From assembly GCA_029260015.1 (NCBI GenBank), contig JAJDEB010000036.1, forward strand, positions 1,154,554 to 1,218,553: 64,000 nucleotides of DNA, written 5' to 3'. A program made the position numbers and the translations under genes. The notes beneath the pieces are model-generated. The model had not been told where the DNA came from, did not search any database, and saw only the letters and a list, made by a program, of their open reading frames with translations. Of the stretch, positions 18,158-27,023 are shown in pieces (within the stretch, counting starts at the first letter, position 1; every line of letters starts with the position of its first letter). The DNA comes from Phycisphaerae bacterium. GTDB lineage: Bacteria > Planctomycetota > Phycisphaerae > UBA1845.

Positions 18158-18667
18158 ATCTCCGTTGGTCGAAAGAATTGAAGCGGTAAAAATAAAAGAA
18201 ACCCCAGAGCCTCGCGGCGGTGGGGTCTCTACGAGAAGGAGAAGGAGGAGTATTGTTAGCTTGCTGATGCCTTAGCAAGTGTTGCTATCCGTTTTTCTTA
18301 CTGGCAGTTTTTCTCGCCGTTCGTTTCGAAGTCACTGCCATGTTCAATGTGTTGCTCTCTTCAACATGCTATTGGCGTCGATCGATTCCAACCTTTCAGC
18401 GGCATTTGCTTTTCGACGCCAACCAAAGCCGTTATCCACTGATATATACGTCGTTAAGGGCCATTTCTTGACAGACTATTTTTTTATTTTTCGAACATTC
18501 CCGGTCGATCGGCTACATCCTCCCTATATTCACAGATAGATGGTCAAATGTGTTGACTACGCAGCGCGAGGCACCGCGAGTTGACGCATTCGCCTGAGAT
18601 TCGATACTGCGACGAAATCAGCTTGGACGCTTCGCCGTCGAGCAATTTTCTGAGAAGTGTGAGTAAT
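18158..18667. other. 510-bp non-coding stretch between DUF547 and FxsA genes
   Basis: Contains a minus-facing terminator at 18201-18226, although both flanking genes are on the plus strand. A purine-rich run (GAGAAGGAGAAGGAGGAG) at about 18233-18250 is followed by an AT-rich segment. TTGACA occurs near 18470 without a convincing -10. A 19-codon minus frame at 18285-18341 could encode a basic peptide. Confidence 0.5.
18201..18226 (-). terminator. Intrinsic terminator facing left
   Basis: The hairpin has stems ACCCCA/TGGGGT and GCC/GGC with a 2x2 internal loop and a TCGC loop. On the minus strand it is followed by TTTCTTTTATTTTT. There is no annotated minus-strand gene immediately to the right that would need it. 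Confidence 0.6.
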
Positions 18668-19174
18668 ATGCCCTGGTTGTTTCTGCTTTTTATAACGGTC
18701 CCGATCGTTGAGTTGTGGTTGCTGATTCGCATTGGCCGAGCGATCGACGTGGGCCCGACCATCGCCTTGGTCGTTCTGACTGGCATCATCGGAGCCGCTC
18801 TTGCACGTCGGGAAGGCATGCGGGCGATGATGCGGATTCAGGAGCGGGTGGCGTCAGGAACAATCCCCACCGACGACATGATAGAGGGGATGATGATCTT
18901 CGCAGCCGCCGTCCTCCTGGTGACGCCCGGGGTGATTACCGATGCAGTGGGATTTGCATTGCTCATCGCGCCTATCCGACGAGTAGTGCGGAAAATGCTC
19001 CAAGCTCAGTTCAGCCACCGGGTGGCAACGCGTTCGACCACCGTGCATTTTGGCGGAGGCGAATTCTTCGATCCCAACGCTTCAACTGATTCTCAATCGG
19101 ACAACGAATTCATCGATGTCACATATCGCGACGTGACACCCAATTCCGACGACGCGTCAACGCAAAACACTTAG
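18668..19174 (+). CDS. fxsA: FxsA family membrane protein
   Basis: 168 residues from the ATG at 18668 (a GTG three codons earlier is possible). Starts MPWLFLLFITVPIVELWLLI, the characteristic FxsA opening, followed by three further hydrophobic segments (TIALVVLTGIIGAALA; MIFAAAVLLVTPGVITDAVG; FALLIAPI) and a polar cytosolic tail. FxsA of E. coli lessens phage T7 exclusion by the F plasmid; the general role is unclear. Seventeen bases upstream of the DUF423 gene, same strand. Confidence 0.9.
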   Translation: MPWLFLLFITVPIVELWLLIRIGRAIDVGPTIALVVLTGIIGAALARREGMRAMMRIQERVASGTIPTDDMIEGMMIFAAAVLLVTPGVITDAVGFALLIAPIRRVVRKMLQAQFSHRVATRSTTVHFGGGEFFDPNASTDSQSDNEFIDVTYRDVTPNSDDASTQNT

Positions 19175-19190
19175 CAGCGAGTAAAGAATC

Positions 19191-19571
19191 ATGTGGAAGA
19201 TATGGCTTGTATGCGCCGCAGTTCATGGATTCATTTCAGTCGCTCTTGGCGCATTTGGCGCACACGGTTTGAAGGATCGCTTGGGGCAGGCGGGACAAAC
19301 CGCGAATTTCGAAACCGGCGCCCGCTACGAAATGTATCACGCCTTGGCATTGTTCGGTGTGGCGTTTCTGGCGTCGAAGTTTCCATCCAAAGCGATCAAC
19401 GCGTCAGGTTACTGCATGACCATCGGCGCGTTCATCTTCTCTTTCAGCCTCTACGCGCTGGCCCTGACGGAGGTCAAGAAGCTTGGCGCAGTTACACCAA
19501 TCGGCGGCGCACTATTGTTAGCAGGCTGGGTCCTGCTCGGTTACGCCGCCTATTCAGCGTCGCCGAAGTAG
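19191..19571 (+). CDS. DUF423 small membrane protein
   Basis: 126 residues with four predicted helices. The motif FGAHGLKDR after the first helix and ARYEMYHALALFGVA are the DUF423 (YgdD/YwdK) signatures. Function unknown; inner membrane. Likely co-transcribed with the FxsA gene. Its stop is six bases from the convergent TauE/SafE gene. Confidence 0.92.
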   Translation: MWKIWLVCAAVHGFISVALGAFGAHGLKDRLGQAGQTANFETGARYEMYHALALFGVAFLASKFPSKAINASGYCMTIGAFIFSFSLYALALTEVKKLGAVTPIGGALLLAGWVLLGYAAYSASPK

Positions 19572-19576
19572 ACCCA

Positions 19577-20347
19577 TCAAGCTGCAAGCAATTTCATGAC
19601 TCCATCAACAATCAGCACCTTCAACCCAGCCACCACGAGTGCAACCTTGAACATCCAAACGAACAGTCGCGGTGAAACATATTGAAGCAGGTGCTTGCCG
19701 ATGAGCGTGCCCGGAATGACGGCCAACACCATGAGCAACATCAATAAGCTGGTTGAGGTTACGTTGAAACTTCCGAGAATCAGAAAAGCCGGTAGCTTGA
19801 TAAAGTGTGCCAGCGTTTGGCACAAAGCCTTCGTTGCAATGAGTCGCTCCTTGACGAAGCCGTGACGCGCGAACATCGGCGCGATGAGCGGACCAATCGC
19901 CCCGACCGTCAGCGCCATCGCACCCGCAAGAAAACCGATCGCGAAGAACCCCTTTTGATTTGGCTGGCCGTCGTCATCATCGGTTGACTTTCGCTTCGGA
20001 ACGAACGGCGCGATCAACACATACAACCCAACCAGCATCTTCAAGTACGGTTCACCTGCATCGAGGTTTCCGATCCAATACAACACCAACGTTCCCAGGA
20101 CGGTTCCGGGAAGCAGTCCAATGGCGAATCGCCGAACCGTTGAAAAGTCGGCACTCTTTAAAAACGCGATCGATCGCGTCGTGTTGCTGCAAAGTTGAAC
20201 CACCGCGTGAAGCGGGATGGCCTCACCATGCCCCAGAAACGAGAGCATCACAGCCAACAACAATATGCCACCGCCCATTCCGATGATGCCGGAGATGATC
20301 GACGCAATGAGGGCGGCCAACGGCAGAACGATGGTGATGGTGCTCAA
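19577..20347 (-). CDS. TauE/SafE family anion exporter
   Basis: 256 residues, seven to eight helices arranged as two TauE/SafE repeats: GIIGMGGGILLLAVMLSFLG near the N-terminus and AMALTVGAIGPLIAPMFARH in the second half. This family exports sulphite, sulphoacetate or other organosulphur anions across the inner membrane; the substrate is not defined here. Monocistronic. Confidence 0.9.
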   Translation of the reverse strand: MSTITIVLPLAALIASIISGIIGMGGGILLLAVMLSFLGHGEAIPLHAVVQLCSNTTRSIAFLKSADFSTVRRFAIGLLPGTVLGTLVLYWIGNLDAGEPYLKMLVGLYVLIAPFVPKRKSTDDDDGQPNQKGFFAIGFLAGAMALTVGAIGPLIAPMFARHGFVKERLIATKALCQTLAHFIKLPAFLILGSFNVTSTSLLMLLMVLAVIPGTLIGKHLLQYVSPRLFVWMFKVALVVAGLKVLIVDGVMKLLAA

Positions 20348-20487
20348 GTGATTCGAGTCCTTTTGAAGTCTGGTATCGGATGACGGCGGTTGAATTCTAC
20401 CGCCAAGAGCCTATCCCACAACAACTGTAAACCTATTTGGCAATTACACTTACCGCATCCGACCAGCACGCCAAGACCGAAGCTGGT

Positions 20488-20688
20488 ATGTTTCAAGAGG
20501 TGGCAGACAGGCTCGATATGAATGAAGCTCGGCTCAAAAACATGCGACCTCACCGTAATAATGACTGGCAGGAACTGGACCAATTTGATAAACTAAAAGT
20601 GTTAGTTCTTTTAGTTCAGTTATTAGCCGATGCATCGAGACGGGGCACCGATCTGCGTGCGACCTGTTGGGCCAAGCGTAACGAATGA
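20488..20688 (+). CDS. Possible small helical protein (66 residues), doubtful
   Basis: ATG at 20488 opens 66 codons in the gap between the TauE/SafE gene and the next operon. The peptide is charged and amphipathic (VADRLDMNEARLKNM, then LKVLVLLVQLLADAS), which looks protein-like. The ribosome-binding site is weak and codon use is less GC-rich than in the neighbours. It may be a real small gene or chance; no family recognised. Confidence 0.3.
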   Translation: MFQEVADRLDMNEARLKNMRPHRNNDWQELDQFDKLKVLVLLVQLLADASRRGTDLRATCWAKRNE

Positions 20689-20712
20689 CTGCGCCTCAGA
20701 ATGGCGCTCGTA

Positions 20713-20743
20713 GTACCGCACACTTTAGTACGTCCTGCGGTAC
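20713..20743. promoter_or_regulatory. Palindrome overlapping a possible -10 box upstream of the six-gene operon
   Basis: GTACCGCA and TGCGGTAC are perfect 8-base inverted arms 15 bases apart. The right arm runs into TACAAT (20741-20746), a plausible -10 box, about 85 bases before the operon's first start codon. No good -35 is visible. It may be an operator or a weak hairpin. Confidence 0.3.
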
Positions 20744-20830
20744 AATAATCAAAGTGGACAGGTTGGTCCCATATTCTCGGTAACGCGGCATACAATTTTG
20801 TGGGACGCAGACTCAGTGGAGCTTCCAAAC

Positions 20831-23755
20831 ATGATCGACCTTTCGGGTTTGAACGTTGCAGCAAAGGGCCATCGAATCGCCTCACTCGTGGTCACAGTAG
20901 GGATGCTGTTTGCGATATCGCCGGCAAGCGCCAATCCAAACATGGTTGCCAACGGTGATCTGGAGCAACCAACAACCCGCGCGATTCCTCGACTGAGCGG
21001 AACCGAGCGCGAAGCCATCTTTGAATTCCCTGGAAGTCAAAATTTCGGGCGCGTGATCGCCCGCGGTCAGTCTGCAGGCAAACTCGCCGAAGGGATGGAT
21101 GTCAGCTACGTTCAGGGCGGGAGCCTTGCCGGCTTGCGGATCAACACAAAAGACGCCAAAGAGGTCACCGGCGAATATGACGTGGAAGTCTGGTTTGATT
21201 TGCTCGGTAGCATTCGTCCGGACCGCAGGTATTCATACAACGTCGCCTGTCGGTTCAACGGTAAGGGTACGATTCCAAACATGGAAATGATCGTCCCGGC
21301 ATTTTGGGCTGATGGTCAGTTCATGGGGTCGAAGGTCGATCTCAGTTGGCCAGAAGAGATCAAGTCATACGACGACTTTGCCCGTCGCGGTGTGATCAAA
21401 ACGCCAGACTTTGAATATGTCACCGGCGGTCAGTGGCTGGTGATCAAGCTACCCAAGAGCTACAAGGGCGACATCATCTTCACGCGTGTCAGCTTGCGTG
21501 AATTGAACGAAGCACTTCTTGAAGGCAAGGACTCACCGCTTCCTACACCGACGCGATACATCACCATCGACGACGTCTTGGAAGAGCAGATAGTTTCGGC
21601 CCACAAGCTGACGGCCAACGCTTTGAAACGCGGGCAGAATCAGCAAGGTTTTTGGAATGGCGGAAGCGTCAGCGATAGCGTTGGAATTACCGCGTATATC
21701 ATGGACACACTGGCACGCCAAGGCGAAGACGTGACCTCCAAACAAATGAAGGCGGGAATGAAGTGGCTGGCTGAGCAAGAGCCCGACACCACCAATGCCG
21801 TCGGAAACCGCTTGTTCTTCCTGGCGAATTACGGAATGCCCGATTATCGCAAGACGGTGGCAGGCGACATCAACACCCTGATCGACGCGCAGTACGAAGA
21901 TGGCGGCTGGTCAACATCGACAGATCCTGATGCCGAAACCGAAAATCGCGCATTAAAGACCGACAACACCAGCACGATCGACGCCGTTTCAGCGCTGCGC
22001 GAAGCGTACTACGCCGGGTACAAGATAGACAGCAAAACATGGGTCAATGCCGCGCGCTACTTCAGAGACGCCCAAGCCCGCGACGGTGGATTCAGGGCGC
22101 GCCTCGACAAGTCCGGTGGATTGGGTGAAGCCACGACCACCATGAACACAGCCTGGGGAATGGCCGGATTGTACATGACGCTCGACATGGCCTTTGCGGC
22201 GGGGTCATCGCGATGCACGCAGTACCTCAGCAATTCGCGACACCTTTCGGGCCTTCAACATGGCATGGATTGGCTCGACGACTACTACGATGAGTACTAC
22301 AAAAAGCTTCCGACGCTGAACAGTCAGCCCAACCCCATCTACAATGCGTTGGCCATGCAGGGCTTCATGGAGCTATCCGGTGTTCAGCAACTTCATGACA
22401 AGAACATCTTTCGCACCGAAGCTGAATCGATTATGAATTTCTTCGATCAAGGCAGCGGGCTATTCGCAGGAAGTCTGATCTTCAGTGCTGCCGCTCTCAA
22501 CATGCTCGATGCCGGCAGCGCTCCCGTCGTTTTTCAAAGACACGTTGCGACCGACCAAACCGAACTTGAATTTTCACGCGACGGCGATCACCTTGCGCGT
22601 TTCCTTCGCAGGAGTCGCAAGACGCCTTTGAATTGGCGGATCTTCGACACCGACGAGTCGATTGACGAATTGGTTCGCGTTCCGATCATGTATGTCCACG
22701 TCGCCGGCGAGTTGGATTTCGACGATGACTATTGGAAACTACTTCGCGATTACTGCTTTAACGGTGGAGTGGCGGTGTTCAACATCGCTGAAGACCAGGA
22801 GAACCGCCGCAGCGAAGTCGAAGCTGGCTTGGCGAAGGCGTTCGGTGAGTACAAACTTACATCGATCGCAGAAGACAGTGAACTCCTGAAAAGCAAGCAC
22901 ACTCTGAAACACGAGAACCTCGGCGGGATGCGAACCATCAACAATGGGTTGAAGGATTTTGTGTTTCTGACACCGAGGGATTGGTCCTGCAAGCTCAACA
23001 CCTACGACATCGAAGGCGACAAAACTCCGTTCGAGTTCTTCGACAATTTGCTTCATTACACCATGGACGGTGACCCGCCACACAGCAGTTTCCTGACGTC
23101 GACATGGGAAATGGGCACGACGACTGCCCGATCTCTTAAGGTGGCACACATGGAAGTCGGAGCAAAGCAACCGGTGTTTCCGGACTTGATTAAGACACTG
23201 TCGCGCTCGATCGAATCCGGTTATCGCATGTCGATTGAAAGCGCTCCGATCGACAAACCGGCAGACGATGTGGGATTGGTCTGGTTGTCATGCGCCGGAC
23301 CTGAAACGTTAACCGACCAGCAGTTGGGGCTGATTAACAAGCAGATTGATAAGGGTGCGTTTGTGTTCGCCGAAGTTCTGACGGGCGATCCCAACTGGGC
23401 GGAATCGTTTCGTGCCGACCTGCAGAAGCTCGACGGTGAAATCCGCATTCGCAAGCTCGTTGCGAACCATCCCGTACTCAATGGAAAGCTTTACGAAACG
23501 TTTGGTTATGATGTGCGTACGGTGGCGATGCGCCGCGAGTTACGCGATGAATTCGAAAAACTCCCACGACTTGATGCATACATCATTGAACGCGACGGCG
23601 AAGAGATCGGCATCTTGAGCACGCACGACGTTGGAAGCGGGCTCGGGTATTTCCTGTACCCGAAATGCCGCGGAATCATGCCGAATTCGAGTCGACAGTT
23701 GGCGGCCAATTTGGTGCTTTACTCGATCCAGCGAACGTTGGAAAAAGGTATGTAG
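20831..23755 (+). CDS. Exported prenyltransferase-like repeat / DUF4159 protein
   Basis: 974 residues from the ATG at 20831 (GGAG nine bases upstream). Signal peptide cleaved near PASA. Residues about 40-230 are beta-rich. Residues 245-560 form an alpha/alpha toroid of the prenyltransferase/squalene-cyclase type (GQNQQGFWNGG, YEDGGWSTSTD, RDGGFRARLD mark the repeats). Residues about 590-770 match DUF4159 (VPIMYVHVAGELDFDDDYW), and a second DUF4159-like copy follows at 790-960 (DVGLVWLSCAGPETLTDQQ). This combination is typical of large periplasmic planctomycete proteins of unknown activity. First gene of a six-gene co-directional operon. Confidence 0.85.
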   Translation: MIDLSGLNVAAKGHRIASLVVTVGMLFAISPASANPNMVANGDLEQPTTRAIPRLSGTEREAIFEFPGSQNFGRVIARGQSAGKLAEGMDVSYVQGGSLAGLRINTKDAKEVTGEYDVEVWFDLLGSIRPDRRYSYNVACRFNGKGTIPNMEMIVPAFWADGQFMGSKVDLSWPEEIKSYDDFARRGVIKTPDFEYVTGGQWLVIKLPKSYKGDIIFTRVSLRELNEALLEGKDSPLPTPTRYITIDDVLEEQIVSAHKLTANALKRGQNQQGFWNGGSVSDSVGITAYIMDTLARQGEDVTSKQMKAGMKWLAEQEPDTTNAVGNRLFFLANYGMPDYRKTVAGDINTLIDAQYEDGGWSTSTDPDAETENRALKTDNTSTIDAVSALREAYYAGYKIDSKTWVNAARYFRDAQARDGGFRARLDKSGGLGEATTTMNTAWGMAGLYMTLDMAFAAGSSRCTQYLSNSRHLSGLQHGMDWLDDYYDEYYKKLPTLNSQPNPIYNALAMQGFMELSGVQQLHDKNIFRTEAESIMNFFDQGSGLFAGSLIFSAAALNMLDAGSAPVVFQRHVATDQTELEFSRDGDHLARFLRRSRKTPLNWRIFDTDESIDELVRVPIMYVHVAGELDFDDDYWKLLRDYCFNGGVAVFNIAEDQENRRSEVEAGLAKAFGEYKLTSIAEDSELLKSKHTLKHENLGGMRTINNGLKDFVFLTPRDWSCKLNTYDIEGDKTPFEFFDNLLHYTMDGDPPHSSFLTSTWEMGTTTARSLKVAHMEVGAKQPVFPDLIKTLSRSIESGYRMSIESAPIDKPADDVGLVWLSCAGPETLTDQQLGLINKQIDKGAFVFAEVLTGDPNWAESFRADLQKLDGEIRIRKLVANHPVLNGKLYETFGYDVRTVAMRRELRDEFEKLPRLDAYIIERDGEEIGILSTHDVGSGLGYFLYPKCRGIMPNSSRQLAANLVLYSIQRTLEKGM

Positions 23756-23824
23756 GCTCTTGGCGATCGCCCAGCCGGTGACTTTGGGGCGCCTGCCAAA
23801 TTCAAAAGGAACTGAGAAACCACG

Positions 23825-25153
23825 ATGCATTTTCGAGGATTCTGGCAAACCATTATGACATTCAGCAAAAATAGCATAGCGAAGTTGCAACAGCCGCATT
23901 CCGCAAAACCAATGCCGGCTACATGGGCAACCCATCATAGCGTCCGGAACATGGCTTGCGTGTTGGCAGCGTGCCTGTTCATGTTCGCACAAAGCGCGAC
24001 AGCCGACACGATCATCCTGTCTGACGGCACGATCGTCGAAGGCGAAATCGTCAAAGAGACTTCCCGATACATCAAAGTCAAAACCCGCTTCGGCGACAAA
24101 TCGTTTAGACGCAGCAAGATCGAAAAGATCGTCAAAGAAAACCGTGAGGGCAGCGCTGTCTTTTCACTGCATCAGGTGCGCGACTATACGGAACTGACCG
24201 ACCTGGCCCAAACTCTCAAGAACGCTGACGCTCTTTATGAACTCGGACGCTTTGACGAAATCGCCCCATTGATCGAACCGCTGTTGGGCAAGGGAACAGA
24301 AATCGATGACAGCCGCATCAAATGGCTTCTGATTGAGAATCTCGAGCGCAAGGGCGATTGGACGAAGGTCGACGAAATGCTGGAGGAAATGTCAAAATCC
24401 GACCTGGAGTCCGACAAGATTCGCGCCAAAGCTCACACGGACATCTTCAAGGAAAACCCCGAACGAAACCTGCGCAAGGTCGGTGGCGTCCGAACGAAGG
24501 ACTTCATGGAACGCGAGATGCGCAACAAAGCCAAGGTGCGAAACTCGCTGCAAAATCGTGAGATCATGCGGGCGGCCCTGCTCGAATACCTCAACCAAAT
24601 CGTCCGCAACGACAAGATCAGCGTGGGTGCATTTTCCGAATCACTCGATCCCCGCGAAACCGAAAAAGCCATTCTCGACGTCATCGATGACAAGGACGAT
24701 CCTGATCGACGAATTGTCGTCGAAGAGACCCTGCCCTATCTCGAATTGCTGCGCAAGACCGAACAATCAATCTATAAAGCCCAGGCGATTCTGCCGGGAT
24801 ATGCCTCCGGGTTTGAACTTGATCTCGTTCGAACGGAAGTGATTCACCTCGAACTGGTGTATCGTAATCTCCTCTCAACGCTCTCCCGAGCTTACCCGGA
24901 TAATCGAAACTTCTCATTTGGCGGAGAGGATGGGCGTCTCACTGTGGACCAACGCGAACAATGGCGCGAAGCCTGTGATCAGTTCCTCGACTTGAGTCGC
25001 CCGATGACCAAACTGATCGATTACCTGCTGACGCGCGCCCGCGGTTTTCCTGTTAAGCTCAAGCCATTTATCAAACAATGGGAAGATACGCTTGAACGCG
25101 TTCAACAAATGGAGCAAAACACGAATCGCAATCGCGATCGGTCGCGCGTCTGA
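23825..25153 (+). CDS. Exported helical protein with N-terminal SLA1/SHD1-like beta domain
   Basis: 442 residues. The hydrophobic export signal is near residues 44-61 (ACVLAACLFMFAQSATA), so the true start may lie at one of several downstream ATGs. Right after it comes a short beta domain (DTIILSDGTIVEGEIVKE, then FGDKSFRRSKIEKIV) of the kind found at the N-terminus of many planctomycete exported proteins, followed by about 350 residues of charged helix with TPR-like stretches. Sixty-nine bases after the DUF4159 gene. Probably a periplasmic scaffold; function unknown. Confidence 0.75.
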   Translation: MHFRGFWQTIMTFSKNSIAKLQQPHSAKPMPATWATHHSVRNMACVLAACLFMFAQSATADTIILSDGTIVEGEIVKETSRYIKVKTRFGDKSFRRSKIEKIVKENREGSAVFSLHQVRDYTELTDLAQTLKNADALYELGRFDEIAPLIEPLLGKGTEIDDSRIKWLLIENLERKGDWTKVDEMLEEMSKSDLESDKIRAKAHTDIFKENPERNLRKVGGVRTKDFMEREMRNKAKVRNSLQNREIMRAALLEYLNQIVRNDKISVGAFSESLDPRETEKAILDVIDDKDDPDRRIVVEETLPYLELLRKTEQSIYKAQAILPGYASGFELDLVRTEVIHLELVYRNLLSTLSRAYPDNRNFSFGGEDGRLTVDQREQWREACDQFLDLSRPMTKLIDYLLTRARGFPVKLKPFIKQWEDTLERVQQMEQNTNRNRDRSRV

Positions 25154-25229
25154 TTTGAAATACGCCGATTAACGCCGGTCGCAAGCGCCATGTTGTCTGA
25201 ATTGAATGTCATTAAGGACGACCTAAATC

Positions 25230-27023
25230 ATGAAGAAGAACTTACTGTCAGCGGTCTTGATTGCAGGTGGAATGCTCTGCAGCGGTGTTAGCGCCTTTGC
25301 ATTGTCCATGACCGACCTTCACACCAAGTTCGCATCCGGCGAGTACGCTGCCGTCGTGAGTGAACTCACTGAAGAAATCAAAAACAACCCCGGCCATGAA
25401 GAGGCGTACACCTTGTTGGCTGAGTCGTACGAAAAGCTTGACAAAAAAGAAGAAGCCGCCAAGGTCTGGACCAACCTGAAAACCATCACCCGCGATCCGG
25501 AGCGCACCCAACTGGCGCGCTTGGGCCTGCTCCGTATTCGCGGCCCGCAAAAACCGGATATCGACGAAGAAAAAACATGGGAAAATGATCCATACAAAGT
25601 TGACGTCGGACGCATCGACTGGGAACGCCTCGAAGCGGACGTCGATGCAGTCAAAGCCGTCGGCGGCCAAGGTCAGTACCCACCGGTGCTGCTGGAAAGC
25701 CCCTATTTCCAAATGTACGCACCGACCCAACGGGCGTGTTATGTGGCCAACCAACTCGCCGAAAAGTACACCGAATTCCTTCTCGAAAAGTACTTTCATG
25801 TGGGACAGGAATGGGCGCTGCGTGTACCCATCTTGATTTACAAGGACAGCAAAGACTACGTGAGCACCAACCCCGCGTGGGAAGGAAGCGCGGGCATCAC
25901 CATGAGCGACTCGCGAACCGGCGTGCCGATCTACATCGCCATGTACATGCTCGACCAGGAAGGAAAAGTCGATCGTGATGCGCTCGAAGGTACGCTACCC
26001 CACGAATTGGTTCACATGGTCGTCAACGAATGGTTCGGCGGTGTGCGTGTTCCCCGTTGGATCAACGAAGGGATGGCCCGCCGCATGGAGCAGTCCCGCA
26101 ATCATTACGAGGAAGCGGCCAAAACCGGCCGGGACGCAGCGGCAGGCGAATATTATCGCTTCCGCGACCTTTTCGCCCAAAAAGAATACCCGCATCGCGG
26201 CGATCGTGTGTGGCGCTTTTATGAACAAAGCGCAACAATGATTCTCTTTTTGCTCGAACAATACGGACCCGATGCAGCCGCTGCATTCTTCACCGCACTC
26301 AAGCAAGGCAAGAGTCATGACGAAGCGACAGCCGGCGCCCTCGGAATGCCGGTAGACGTGGCTGTCGATGAATTCGAGCGTCGCTGGGTCCTATGGGCCC
26401 GCGATCAATACATTCGCTATGGCGAAAAAATCGACGAAGGCGAAGTCGCCGTTGCATCCGAACTCGACAAGCCGCTCGTGCAAGCCGATTTCAGCGAAGT
26501 CGCTACCGTCGAACACGCCAAGGAATGGTCCGATGTGCGCAGCGATTCCCTGGATTCATTCAAAGATGTGGGTGGGTCCAAGCGATTCTGGAAAGTCGAT
26601 GGCGACCGGCTGATCTGCTCAATGAAGCCCAGCAAGATCGGATCGCTGTTGGGTGTGCGAATTGACGAAGAACCCCCGATGGCATTCAAATGCAAAGTGC
26701 GGGCACCCGAGGCATCTTACGAAACGCCAACCCGCTTCGGATTGGGAATGCTTGATCACCGCGGCGACGACACCGGAATCGAAGTTGGCGTCGTGCTGTC
26801 AGATCGCCAAAAACATTCGCTGACCTGCGTTGTAACCGATGAAATTGCCCTGTACCTTGACGACAAGTGCACGGGACGATTCCCCTCGCTTCGCGCCGAT
26901 CAACTCAACGAAGACATCGATTGGCCCCTCGCATTGGTGGCCTACGGTGCGGTCGAAGTGTCCGAAATCCAAGCCGCCCGTTTTGAAGAATTCATACTGG
27001 TTGCAGATGCGAAAACTGATTAG
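25230..27023 (+). CDS. Exported gluzincin-like metallopeptidase with TPR and C-terminal beta domain
   Basis: 597 residues. Signal peptide (about 1-25, cleaving near AFA), TPR-like helices (about 28-110, VVSELTEEIKNNPGHEEAYTLLAESYEKL), then a peptidase-MA-like domain: zinc motif HELVH near residue 255 and the third-ligand Glu in PRWINEGMARR about 20 residues later. The last 200 residues are beta-rich and resemble 3-keto-disaccharide/LamG-type jellyroll domains. The motif is intact, so catalysis is plausible, but the substrate is unknown. Seventy-six bases after the previous gene; its end overlaps the next gene by 17 bases. Confidence 0.83.
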   Translation: MKKNLLSAVLIAGGMLCSGVSAFALSMTDLHTKFASGEYAAVVSELTEEIKNNPGHEEAYTLLAESYEKLDKKEEAAKVWTNLKTITRDPERTQLARLGLLRIRGPQKPDIDEEKTWENDPYKVDVGRIDWERLEADVDAVKAVGGQGQYPPVLLESPYFQMYAPTQRACYVANQLAEKYTEFLLEKYFHVGQEWALRVPILIYKDSKDYVSTNPAWEGSAGITMSDSRTGVPIYIAMYMLDQEGKVDRDALEGTLPHELVHMVVNEWFGGVRVPRWINEGMARRMEQSRNHYEEAAKTGRDAAAGEYYRFRDLFAQKEYPHRGDRVWRFYEQSATMILFLLEQYGPDAAAAFFTALKQGKSHDEATAGALGMPVDVAVDEFERRWVLWARDQYIRYGEKIDEGEVAVASELDKPLVQADFSEVATVEHAKEWSDVRSDSLDSFKDVGGSKRFWKVDGDRLICSMKPSKIGSLLGVRIDEEPPMAFKCKVRAPEASYETPTRFGLGMLDHRGDDTGIEVGVVLSDRQKHSLTCVVTDEIALYLDDKCTGRFPSLRADQLNEDIDWPLALVAYGAVEVSEIQAARFEEFILVADAKTD

